NCBI RefSeq assembly: GCF_031954365.1
Contig: NZ_JAUSVZ010000007.1
Direction: 5' to 3' (one strand)
DNA: 64,000 nt
DNA from: Brevibacillus aydinogluensis
Lineage (GTDB): Bacteria > Bacillota > Bacilli > Brevibacillales > Brevibacillaceae
This document shows, in pieces, positions 42,010 through 49,832 of the stretch. Both the position numbers and the translations under genes were made by a program. Below the pieces are notes generated by a model. The model did no database searches and was not told the origin of the DNA. It worked only from the letters and a program-made list of their open reading frames with translations. Positions within the stretch are counted from its first letter, which is position 1. Every line of letters starts with the position of its first letter.

Positions 42010-43101
42010 TTACAGGTTGCCGCGCCGTGCCTGCTCGCGCTCCAGCGCCTCAAACAGCGCCTTGAAGTTGCCGTTGCCGAAGCCGCGCGCTCCTTTGCGC
42101 TGGATGATTTCCACAAACAGCGTCGGCCGGTCGACGATCGGTTTGCTGAAGAGCTGCAGCAGGTAGCCTTCGTCGTCGCGGTCCACCAGGATGTGGAGCC
42201 GGCGCAGCGCATCAATATCCTCGTCGATTTCCCCGACCCGGTCTTTCAGCTCTTCGTAATACGTGTCGGGCACGTGGAGGAAGTCGACGCCGTTGGCACG
42301 CAGCCTGGAAACCGTGTCGATGATGTCGTTGGTCAACAGGGCGATGTGCTGCACGCCCGGTCCCCGGTAAAAGTCCAGGAATTCCTGAATCTGCGACTTG
42401 CGGCGCCCTTCCGCCGGCTCGTTGATGGGAAACTTGATCCGTCCGGTGCCGTTCTGCATCACTTTGGACATCAGCGCGGAGTACTCGGTGGAGATGTCTT
42501 CATCACTGAAGTTTTGCACGGCGGTGAAGCCCATCACTTTCTGGTAGTACTGCACCCACTCGTCCATTACTTCCACGTTGCCGACGATGTGGTCGATACC
42601 GATCAGGCCGGTGCCTTCCGCCTCCACCGGGGATTCGTAGGCGACGTAGCCGGGCAAGAACGGCCCGCTGTACTGTTTTCGCTCGATAAAGGAATGGACG
42701 TTGTCCCCGTAGGTGGCGATGACCGCTTTTTTGATCGTGCCGTGCTCATCGCGGAACTCCGTCGGCTCCATCACCGGCACAGCCCCGCGGGAGACGGCTT
42801 CGCGAAACGCCTGCTCACAGTCATCGACGCGCAGCGCCACGTCCTTCACTCCGTCGCCGTGCAATTTCACAAACTCGCTGATCGGTCCGTCAGGGGTGAG
42901 GGCTCCCGTAACGACAAAGGTGATGTGGTTTTGCTTCAGCACGTAGGACACCTTGTCGCGCGAACCCGTCTCCAGTCCGGCATACGCGACGGCCCGAAAC
43001 CCGAATGCCTTGGTCAGGTAGTGCATGGCCTGCTTGGCGTTGCCGACGTAAAACTCCACGTAGTCCCAGTCTTGAATCGGAAAGAAATCGGTGCTGCTCA
43101 T
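42010..43101 (-). CDS. hppD: 4-Hydroxyphenylpyruvate dioxygenase
   Basis: The 363-residue enzyme converts 4-hydroxyphenylpyruvate to homogentisate in tyrosine degradation. Features include the N-terminal FFPIQDWDYVEFYVGNAKQA, the iron-binding motifs IDHIVGNV (His) and GVQHIALLTNDI (His), with the C-terminal GYLLQLFSKP and FVEIIQRKGARGFGNGNFK carrying the Glu ligand. Length is standard. ATG 43101 has GGAGGG 8 nt upstream. No other tyrosine-catabolism gene lies nearby. Two cre-like sites upstream suggest carbon-catabolite repression. Confidence 0.95.
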   Translation of the reverse strand: MSSTDFFPIQDWDYVEFYVGNAKQAMHYLTKAFGFRAVAYAGLETGSRDKVSYVLKQNHITFVVTGALTPDGPISEFVKLHGDGVKDVALRVDDCEQAFREAVSRGAVPVMEPTEFRDEHGTIKKAVIATYGDNVHSFIERKQYSGPFLPGYVAYESPVEAEGTGLIGIDHIVGNVEVMDEWVQYYQKVMGFTAVQNFSDEDISTEYSALMSKVMQNGTGRIKFPINEPAEGRRKSQIQEFLDFYRGPGVQHIALLTNDIIDTVSRLRANGVDFLHVPDTYYEELKDRVGEIDEDIDALRRLHILVDRDDEGYLLQLFSKPIVDRPTLFVEIIQRKGARGFGNGNFKALFEALEREQARRGNL

Positions 43102-43170
43102 CACTTTCGCCCTCCATTTTTCAAAATTTTGTAGCGATTGAGATGATTTTGTCGTTATCTTGAGCGTACA

Positions 43171-43185
43171 TGGAAAGCGTTTACT
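43171..43185. promoter_or_regulatory. cre-like site upstream of hpd
   Basis: TGGAAAGCGTTTACT fits WTGNAANCGNWNNCW at all but one position in my reading. It lies about 70 nt before the hpd start codon, in the likely promoter zone. Confidence 0.45.
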
Positions 43186-43215
43186 CCCGCAAGAACACCG
43201 GATAACGCGCAGACG

Positions 43216-43230
43216 CGCAAACGCTTTCAT
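43216..43230. promoter_or_regulatory. Second cre-like site between hpd and the methyltransferase gene
   Basis: On the minus strand ATGAAAGCGTTTGCG shows the same core (GAAAGCGTTT) with one mismatch at the end of the consensus. It lies 45 nt upstream of the first site. A third weaker core (AGAGCGTTTG) is near 43292. Confidence 0.4.
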
Positions 43231-43369
43231 CCAATAAAGTTCGCGATTGCAGCCGCTCTTGATACAATGAAGAAGAGCATTTGCCAGAAGAAGAGCGTTT
43301 GACCGTAGGGAAATTTTCCGAATTCCAAAGGGGAGTAACGTTGCGTGTGAAAGGAGTTGTCGTTAAGTC

Positions 43370-44059
43370 ATGAGTCACTGGAGCGTGGAGGCAGCAAAAC
43401 AGTGGAATCAATTTGCCGCTGACTGGCATGCGCGCAGCACAGCCATGTGGGAAACGGGCAGCCGACGCACCGTTTTGCCGATGTTTATGCGGCATGTCCA
43501 GCCGGATGCGGGACCGGTACTGGATGCCGGCTGCGGCGACGGCTACGCAAGCTGCAAACTGGCCGCAAACGGCTATCGGGTGGAAGGCGTGGACATTGCC
43601 GAGGAAATGATTCGGTTGGCACACGAACGGGTGCGCGGAACGGATTTGTCCGTCCGGTTTCAGACCGGTGACGTCTCGGCTCTACCGTTTGCCGACGCCA
43701 GCTTTGGCGGCATTCTCTGCATCAATGTAACCGAGTTTACGCCATCGCCGCTGACCGCCCTGCGCGAGCTGCACCGTCTGCTCATCCCCGGCGGCGTGCT
43801 GCTTTTGGGCATACTCGGCCCCACGGCCGGCCCGCGGGCCCACAGCTATCGGCGACTGTACGGCGAAGAGACGATCCAGAACACGATGATGCCGTGGGAA
43901 GCCAAGCAGTTGGCCGCGGAAAACGGTTTTCGGCTTCTGGAAGAAGAGCCGGTCTACAAGGAGGGCGTACCCGCCGAGCTGGCCGGCCGTCTTTCGGCAG
44001 AACTGCGGGAAGCTCTCAGTTTCTTGACCCTGTTTGCGCTGGAGAAAGTGCCTGGCTAA
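43370..44059 (+). CDS. Class I SAM-dependent methyltransferase (UbiE/biotin-type)
   Basis: The 229-residue protein has the SAM motif VLDAGCGDGYASCKLA, acidic post-I GVDIAEEMI, motif II-like GDVSALPFADASFGGILCIN and a HRLLIPGGVLLLG block, i.e. methyltransferase family 11. The substrate is unknown. AAAGGAG lies 13 nt before the ATG, longer than usual. It stands divergent from hpd. Confidence 0.84.
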   Translation: MSHWSVEAAKQWNQFAADWHARSTAMWETGSRRTVLPMFMRHVQPDAGPVLDAGCGDGYASCKLAANGYRVEGVDIAEEMIRLAHERVRGTDLSVRFQTGDVSALPFADASFGGILCINVTEFTPSPLTALRELHRLLIPGGVLLLGILGPTAGPRAHSYRRLYGEETIQNTMMPWEAKQLAAENGFRLLEEEPVYKEGVPAELAGRLSAELREALSFLTLFALEKVPG

Positions 44060-44060
44060 G

Positions 44061-44092
44061 AAAAAACAGAGGTGCCCTCGTGGCACCTCTGT
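44061..44092 (-). terminator. Terminator of the 44102-45526 gene
   Basis: ACAGAGGTGCC (44066-44076) pairs with GGCACCTCTGT (44082-44092) with a 5-nt loop. Six Ts follow on the minus strand, within 10 nt of the stop. It is also close to the end of the plus-strand methyltransferase gene. Confidence 0.87.
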
Positions 44093-44101
44093 GTTGCTCA
44101 C

Positions 44102-45526
44102 CTACTCCGGAAACGGATTGACCACTCCGTTGGCGTTCATCCACGCCCGCTTGCTGCGTATCAGCTGGTCGAGCACCGGCTCATCCCGGCCGTACACGGC
44201 CCGATACAATCTCTGCGTCTCCCTGAGGTCGTTGTAAGTCAGATAGGGATAGTCGGTACGGCCAAACGATCCGTCGGGGAATCGGGCATAGTGGAGATCG
44301 CCGTTTGGCGCCACCCACTTGGCGCCCAGATTGACGACGCCGTTGAGCATGATCTCCGCCAGTTCCCTGTCGGTCGGATTGCCTTCCTGCAGGTACAAGT
44401 TCAGCAGGAAGTTGATCTCCGCCAACTGGTGATTGAGTGATACGTGGGTCTTTTTGTTACCGCCGGGGTGGGCGTAGTCGGCTACCAGCCACCCGACATT
44501 GACGCCGTCGACGACAAAGTGGTGGCGGGCCGCATAATCGCGGAAAAATGCCGCGTACTTTTTCACTGACTGACAAAAGCGTTCCTCCCTGTACTGCTGG
44601 CAGCCCTTCAGCATCAGTTCGGCCGCGCCCGTGTTGAACCGGGTGTCATAATACCCGTCCGGGATGCCGTAATCCTGCCACAGCCATTCCGAACGAGGCA
44701 GTGTCTTCCAGTACCCCTCCGCCTCCTGGTTCTGCACCGACGCATCCAGCATGACGTACGCCATATCCTCAGCCACCCGGCTTTGCCCGGTAAACAGCAG
44801 GGAGCGCAGCACGTAGTTTTCAGGGATGCGCCAGTACGCGGCTGGAGAAGTGGGAACATAGGTGCTCGGAGATTGATAGTAGTACCCGTCGTACAGCCAC
44901 TTTGCCTTGCGCTGCAAATCAAGCGCCAGCCAGACGGAGGCGAACTGCTCCCTGTCCCAGGGAACCAGCGGATGACTGGATTCCAGCGCCCACACCTCGC
45001 TGACCAATCCGGCCTGGACCGGCATCCTGATCTCCAGCGCAAAACCGCCCCACTGTTTGTGCACGGCTATCGGCAGCACATGCTCCTGCTTTGCTTCGAT
45101 CGTTCCCCTGCCCAACGGCTTGTAGACAATTGGCGCCCCTATCCAGACGTGACGATCGGTCGTTTCCAGAAAGCCGGGCGCGTTGGGCAGTTGGGCCGTC
45201 TCCTCCAGGTTGATGACGTTCCAGACCGGTTTTTGCGGGTCGTCGTCGACGTACCGGACATACCGAAACGTTCCCGTCCGCCCCGGCAGGAACAGGGAAA
45301 ACGTGTACGGCTGGTCGTTTGCGCCCGCTTCCAACCGTTTGGCCCAGTAGCGGTCGCCATTGGGAAAATCGTAAGTTTTTTCGCGCATCGTCCCCCATGT
45401 CCGGACCAGATTCGCCTCCGTCACCGCTGGAGTCCCCGTCTGAGGAGTGGAGACATCAGGGGGAAGCAGGAAGGTGAACAGAAAGGTCGCCAACACGATC
45501 GCGAACAACATACGGGACCTGGTCAT
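44102..45526 (-). CDS. Secreted protein of unknown function, possible C5-epimerase/alpha-helical-barrel type
   Basis: The 474-residue product starts with a hydrophobic signal/anchor (MTRSRMLFAIVLATFLFTFL). The N-terminal half is beta-rich and aromatic; the C-terminal half has repeated helix pairs with HVSLNHQLAEINFLLNLYLQEG, GDLHYARFPDGSFGRTDYP and DLRETQRLYRAVYGRD, reminiscent of (alpha/alpha) barrel sugar-modifying proteins such as the glucuronyl C5-epimerase C-terminal domain. This is a fold impression, not an identification. ATG 45526 has AAAGGAGG 6 nt upstream. It is a single-gene unit. Confidence 0.7.
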   Translation of the reverse strand: MTRSRMLFAIVLATFLFTFLLPPDVSTPQTGTPAVTEANLVRTWGTMREKTYDFPNGDRYWAKRLEAGANDQPYTFSLFLPGRTGTFRYVRYVDDDPQKPVWNVINLEETAQLPNAPGFLETTDRHVWIGAPIVYKPLGRGTIEAKQEHVLPIAVHKQWGGFALEIRMPVQAGLVSEVWALESSHPLVPWDREQFASVWLALDLQRKAKWLYDGYYYQSPSTYVPTSPAAYWRIPENYVLRSLLFTGQSRVAEDMAYVMLDASVQNQEAEGYWKTLPRSEWLWQDYGIPDGYYDTRFNTGAAELMLKGCQQYREERFCQSVKKYAAFFRDYAARHHFVVDGVNVGWLVADYAHPGGNKKTHVSLNHQLAEINFLLNLYLQEGNPTDRELAEIMLNGVVNLGAKWVAPNGDLHYARFPDGSFGRTDYPYLTYNDLRETQRLYRAVYGRDEPVLDQLIRSKRAWMNANGVVNPFPE

Positions 45527-45782
45527 CGAATCCTCCTTTCGCCAGCAGTCCATGTCACCTGTTTTCATACTTCAATCGCCGCTGGACGGCAGCTGAGACA
45601 AGTGCATCTGGCCTTTGATACACGCCCCGGAACAGCCGCACTCCACGGGATCACGCACTCCTCTGTATGACGCAGCACATCGCTTCCCTGTTTCATTGTC
45701 CTTAAAAATGGGACGGTTCAACCAAGCAGACAGCAGTGCTGCGCAAAACAAAGACGCCGTTTGCCAAGCGACAACCCATGCG
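45527..45782. other. Intergenic interval, no convincing gene
   Basis: About 250 nt lie between the secreted-protein start and the membrane-protein terminator. A cysteine-rich 43-codon minus frame (ATG AAA CAG ...) and a 90-codon frame overlap here, but neither has a good ribosome site. It probably holds only the promoter for the secreted protein. Confidence 0.4.
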
Positions 45783-45811
45783 AAAAAACGCTCTTCCTGT
45801 ATGGAAGAGCG
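45783..45811 (-). terminator. Terminator of the 45863-46627 gene
   Basis: CGCTCTTC (45789-45796) pairs with GAAGAGCG (45804-45811), loop 7 nt, and a run of six Ts follows on the minus strand. It is about 52 nt beyond the gene stop. Confidence 0.85.
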
Positions 45812-45862
45812 CGTGCTCGTTTGCTCTCTATGCTGGTTTCTCACATTTGTTGCTTTTGGCCG

Positions 45863-46627
45863 CTACAGCGTATGAGCGTCGTCGCGGTGCGCAAACACGC
45901 GGGACTCCATCACACCGGGATGCTGTTTGGCCAGGACGAGCAGGTTTTCCAGGTAGTAGTAGTGGCTTTCCAGCAGCTCCACGTCCTTGCGGGTAATCGT
46001 TTTGGCCTGCAGATACTGCTGCATCTCCAGAACGCAGCGCTCCATCTTTTCGGCGAAGTCGTTTGCCCTCAGCATCTGCTCCACCTCAGGATAGGCGGAC
46101 TTTAGGCGGGTGATCTCCCCGTGCACCTTGGTCCCCTCCAGAATGATCTGGTATGCCGCCCGTTCGCGGGAAGTCGCAGTGGCCAGTTCCTCCTCCCGAC
46201 GAGCCGCGCGCAAAGCGGACAAGTACGTGATAAAATGGTACACAGTTAAAAATAAAGGCCCCAAAAATAAAATGATCCCCGCTTTGTAGACGTGTTGGTT
46301 GGTCATGTTGCTGATCAGCAGGAACAGATGAAACAAAATCGCTCCCAGCCACGCGTAAATGATGACCTGATGATTCACCTTGCCCGCTTCCTGCTGGCGG
46401 GAAAAGACGAACGTCAGGCCCAGCAGGTAAAAGGCGAGCAGCGTAAAACTGGCGCTGAACAGCGCCATCTCCATATCCTGCAGCCAGGCTGCATTGGCGG
46501 GAATTTCGATCAGAAACTCAAAGGCGAGCACCAGCAGTGAGAAGAGCAGGCCCATGATCCAGAACCGGCTCACTTCCGAGTCGTTGCGACGGCGCGAGCG
46601 GTGCCGTTCTGCGCGGGATTCTCTCAA
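45863..46627 (-). CDS. Four-span membrane protein with C-terminal cytoplasmic helical domain
   Basis: The 254-residue protein has a basic start (ERHRSRRRN), four membrane spans between about residues 22 and 140, and a C-terminal, probably cytoplasmic, helical domain (REEELATATSRERAAY to the end). I recognise no family. The only workable start is a TTG at 46627 with AGGTGAG-type sequence 7 nt upstream. It is divergent from the rsmF-like gene. Confidence 0.7.
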   Translation of the reverse strand: MRESRAERHRSRRRNDSEVSRFWIMGLLFSLLVLAFEFLIEIPANAAWLQDMEMALFSASFTLLAFYLLGLTFVFSRQQEAGKVNHQVIIYAWLGAILFHLFLLISNMTNQHVYKAGIILFLGPLFLTVYHFITYLSALRAARREEELATATSRERAAYQIILEGTKVHGEITRLKSAYPEVEQMLRANDFAEKMERCVLEMQQYLQAKTITRKDVELLESHYYYLENLLVLAKQHPGVMESRVFAHRDDAHTL

Positions 46628-46717
46628 TTGTTCTCACCTCACATCCTGTTTATGATTCGCCACGATTCTCCCTTATTCCTCTCGGGGCCCGTCGAAATCT
46701 GACATCGGAGGCTGACC

Positions 46718-48124
46718 ATGAGATCACTGCCCACCGCTTTTGTCGAGCGGATGAAATCATTGTTGAAAGACGAGTACGCCGCTTTTGCCGCCGGTTTTGA
46801 CCGGCCGCCCAGCCAGGGGCTGCGGATCAATCCGCTGAAAATCGACAGGGAGCGCTTTGTTCAGCTCTCCCCGTTTGCCCTCGAACCAGTTCCCTGGTGT
46901 CCGGAGGGCTTTCGCTATGCCGAAGGGGAACGCCCCGGCAAACACCCGTACCACGCTGCCGGCCTGTACTATCTGCAGGAGCCCAGCGCCATGTCGCCGG
47001 CCGAAGCGCTGCAGGTGCAGCCGGGCGAGACCGTGCTCGACCTGTGCGCCGCACCGGGCGGAAAAACGACCCAACTTGCCGCCGCACTGCGCGGTCAGGG
47101 GCTTTTGATCGCCAATGAAATTCATCCCGTACGGGCCAAGGCGCTCTCGGAAAACGTGGAGCGGCTCGGCATCGCCAACGCCATCGTCACCAACGAGACG
47201 CCGGAACGGTTGGCCGAGCGGTTTCCCCGCTTCTTTGACCGCATCCTGGTGGACGCTCCCTGCTCCGGCGAAGGAATGTTCCGCAAACTGCCGGAAGCGA
47301 TTGACGACTGGTCGCCGGAAAAGGTGGCGGAGTGTCACCGCATCCAGCAGGAGATACTGGACGCCGCGGCGGCCATGTTGAAACCGGGTGGGACACTGGT
47401 CTACTCCACGTGCACCTTTGCGCCGCTGGAAAACGAACAGTCGATTGCGTCCTTCCTCGCTCGCCATCCGGAGTTTGCCCTGACTCCCCTGCCCCATCCC
47501 GAGTGGTTCGCGCCCGGCGTCCCCGAGTGGGCCGAGCCGCCGCTGCCGGAACTCACGCATTCAGCGCGGCTCTGGCCGCACCGCCTCGACGGGGAAGGCC
47601 ACTACCTGGCCAAACTGTGCAAGCAGGCGGACGACGAAGGGAACGCCCCTTCCAGACGGCGCAGGGAGAAGCGCGGGAAAACGGCGGCAGCCGGACGGAA
47701 GGAAGCGATCGGGGCGTGGCGCACGTTTGCGGCCCAGTCCCTGCCCGGTATCGCGGAACAATTTATCGACGACGCGGCCTTCCTGCTGTTTGGCGACCAG
47801 TTGTATGTCACCCCCGCGCCTGACCTTGATCTGGACGGTCTGAAAGTGGTGCGGGCTGGCCTTCACCTCGGCACCGTGAAAAAGAACCGGCTGGAACCTG
47901 CCCACGCCCTGGCGCTGGCCGTCCCCCAAGCCGCCGCCGCACGCACAGCTGCATTTGCGGCAGATGACCCCGAGCTCGTGCGCTACTTGAAGGGAGAGGC
48001 GTTGGCACGTGACGGCGAAAACGGCTGGACGCTGGTCACCGTGGACGGATTTCCGCTCGGCTGGGGCAAGCAGGCGGACGGCCAGTTGAAAAACCATTAT
48101 CCCAAAGGGCTGCGCTGGCTGTGA
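46718..48124 (+). CDS. rsmF: RsmF/RsmB-family rRNA cytosine-C5 methyltransferase
   Basis: The 468-residue protein is a NOL1/NOP2/Sun-type RNA m5C methyltransferase. It has the SAM site VLDLCAAPGGKTTQL, IANEIHPVRAKAL, the catalytic DAPCSGEGMFRK and the second catalytic Cys in YSTCTFAPLENEQ, followed by a C-terminal PUA-like domain (about 300-468, GWGKQADGQLKNHYPKGLRW). It probably methylates 16S rRNA as RsmF does. ATG 46718 has CGGAGG 6-7 nt upstream. Single-gene unit with a terminator behind it. Confidence 0.9.
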   Translation: MRSLPTAFVERMKSLLKDEYAAFAAGFDRPPSQGLRINPLKIDRERFVQLSPFALEPVPWCPEGFRYAEGERPGKHPYHAAGLYYLQEPSAMSPAEALQVQPGETVLDLCAAPGGKTTQLAAALRGQGLLIANEIHPVRAKALSENVERLGIANAIVTNETPERLAERFPRFFDRILVDAPCSGEGMFRKLPEAIDDWSPEKVAECHRIQQEILDAAAAMLKPGGTLVYSTCTFAPLENEQSIASFLARHPEFALTPLPHPEWFAPGVPEWAEPPLPELTHSARLWPHRLDGEGHYLAKLCKQADDEGNAPSRRRREKRGKTAAAGRKEAIGAWRTFAAQSLPGIAEQFIDDAAFLLFGDQLYVTPAPDLDLDGLKVVRAGLHLGTVKKNRLEPAHALALAVPQAAAARTAAFAADDPELVRYLKGEALARDGENGWTLVTVDGFPLGWGKQADGQLKNHYPKGLRWL

Positions 48125-48172
48125 TCATATAGTACCCGTCGGGAAGCCTACGCGGCCCGCAAAACGAAAACG

Positions 48173-48231
48173 GCCCACCGCAGGAGAGCAGGCACTCACG
48201 CGGTGGGCTGCTGCGTTTTTTCCGCTTTTTT
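48173..48231 (+). terminator. Terminator of rsmF
   Basis: GCCCACCGC (48173-48181) pairs with GCGGTGGGC (48200-48208), with an 18-nt loop, then two T runs (48216-48221 and around 48226). It is 48 nt after the stop. Confidence 0.8.
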
Positions 48232-48272
48232 ACGCCTGGACGGCCTCGTCGTTGTCTGTTTGCCGGCCATGC

Positions 48273-48301
48273 AAAAAAGCAGCCCATACCACATGGACTG
48301 C
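48273..48301 (-). terminator. Terminator of the DEAD-box helicase gene
   Basis: GCAGCCCAT (48279-48287) pairs with ATGGACTGC (48293-48301; one wobble) and six Ts follow on the minus strand. It lies about 30 nt after the helicase stop. Confidence 0.78.
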
Positions 48302-48329
48302 CTTTCGCGTGGCGGTTTGCCGCCCCATG

Positions 48330-49730
48330 TTAGCCCCTGCCGCGCGGTTTTTTGCCCTTTGCCGCTTTGCGGGCCGCCATTGCCTCTTGGCGACGGCGGT
48401 TTTTCTCGTACAAGGTCTTGAGTGATTCCAGTTCCCGTGCCAGCTTTTTCTTGTAGCCCGGCTTCACCTTGATCTTCTTTTTCAGCGCCTCGCGGATGGG
48501 GGCGTACTGCTTTTCCTTTTCCTTCAACTGTTCTTTGGCCTTTTGCTCGCGCAGTTGGGCAAAGTACGCTTCCCGCTCCTCTGCCCGCTTGCGGCGGCCG
48601 GCGTCCAGATGGCGGCCTACCACCAGCAGTTTTTCCTCAATCGGCGCCTTGGTCGCTTTGGCGAAGCGGGTCATGATGCTTTTTTGGCGGGGAGAGACAA
48701 GAGAGATGGCGATTCCCTTCTGCCCCGCCCGTCCGGTGCGGCCGACGCGGTGGATGTAGCTTTCCACGTCATTGGGGACATCGTAGTTGACGACGTGTGT
48801 CACCCCTTCGACGTCCAGACCGCGGGCAGCGATGTCGGTTGCCACCAGGTACTGAAACTTGATGTCGCGGAACTGCTTCATCAGCTGTTCCCGCTTGTTT
48901 TGCGACAGGTCGCCGTACAGCGCTTCCGCCGAAAAGCCGTTTTCCTGCAGGCGGGCCGTCAACTGCTGGACGCGCGCCTGGGTGTTGGCAAAGATGATGC
49001 AGAGATACGGATTCTCATTTTCCAACAGGTCCACCAGCGCATCCATCTTGTCGCTCTGATTGACCACGTAGTAGATTTGTTCAATGCTCTCCACCGTCTT
49101 CTGCTTGGCCTCGATTCGGATGTGGGGCGGCTGCTTCATGTAGTACTGAGCCAGCTTTTTCACCGAATCCGGCATGGTGGCGGAGAACAGAAGCGTTTGC
49201 CGGTGCTGCGGCGTCCCCTCGATAATCTCATGGACCTCCTCAAGAAAGCCCATCTCCATCATCTTGTCAGCCTCGTCCAACACCAGCGTGGAAATGCGGC
49301 CGAAGTGAAGCGAGCCCCGCCTCATGTGGTCCAGCACCCTTCCCGGGGTGCCGACGACGATGTGGACAACATGCTTGAGCTTGCTCAACTGCCGTTCAAT
49401 ATCCGTCCCGCCGTGCAAAGAGAGTACGTTGACGTTCAGGTATTTGCCCAGCTTCTCCACTTCTTCGGCGATCTGGATCGACAGCTCACGGGTGGGCGTC
49501 AGGATCAGTGCCTGAATGTCCCGTTTGCCCGGCTGCAGCCGCTCCAGGATCGGCAGCACAAACGCGGCGGTCTTGCCCGTCCCCGTTTGCGCCTGGCCGA
49601 TCACGTCCTTCCCTTCGAGAATCAGCGGGATCGCCTCCGCCTGAATCGGCGTCGGCTCTTTATAAAACAGGTCGTGAATGCCCTGCATCAACTCCGGTCG
49701 AAAGCCAAACATCGCAAACGATTTCGCCAT
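48330..49730 (-). CDS. DEAD-box RNA helicase with basic C-terminal tail
   Basis: The 466-residue protein has the full helicase core: Q-motif FGFRPELMQGIHDLFYKEPT, Walker A AQTGTGKTAAF, PTRELSIQI, DEAD (LVLDEADKMMEMGF), SAT, and in domain 2 RGLDVEGVTHVVNYDVPND and HRVGRTGRAGQKG. After about residue 385 comes a strongly basic, helical tail rich in Lys, Arg and Glu that could bind RNA or ribosomes. It is most like CshA/CshB-type helicases in mRNA decay and ribosome assembly. ATG 49730 has AAAGGA 9 nt upstream. Confidence 0.9.
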   Translation of the reverse strand: MAKSFAMFGFRPELMQGIHDLFYKEPTPIQAEAIPLILEGKDVIGQAQTGTGKTAAFVLPILERLQPGKRDIQALILTPTRELSIQIAEEVEKLGKYLNVNVLSLHGGTDIERQLSKLKHVVHIVVGTPGRVLDHMRRGSLHFGRISTLVLDEADKMMEMGFLEEVHEIIEGTPQHRQTLLFSATMPDSVKKLAQYYMKQPPHIRIEAKQKTVESIEQIYYVVNQSDKMDALVDLLENENPYLCIIFANTQARVQQLTARLQENGFSAEALYGDLSQNKREQLMKQFRDIKFQYLVATDIAARGLDVEGVTHVVNYDVPNDVESYIHRVGRTGRAGQKGIAISLVSPRQKSIMTRFAKATKAPIEEKLLVVGRHLDAGRRKRAEEREAYFAQLREQKAKEQLKEKEKQYAPIREALKKKIKVKPGYKKKLARELESLKTLYEKNRRRQEAMAARKAAKGKKPRGRG

Positions 49731-49832
49731 GGTGTCACTTCCTTTCACATCCTTTAATAGTATGACAGTCTTGCCAAAAAAACAACAAAAGGCAGCCGGC
49801 TGCAGAAATTCCGCAACGCGCCGCCTGCACAA

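Noticed and set aside
41369..42166. 265-codon plus-strand frame over the unexplained interval
   Set aside because: It overlaps both the lytS and hppD coding sequence antisense and starts within lytS; no recognisable motif.
45572..45844. 90-codon Cys-containing minus-strand frame
   Set aside because: No ribosome site, crosses a terminator and has no recognisable family; a 43-codon alternative is no better.
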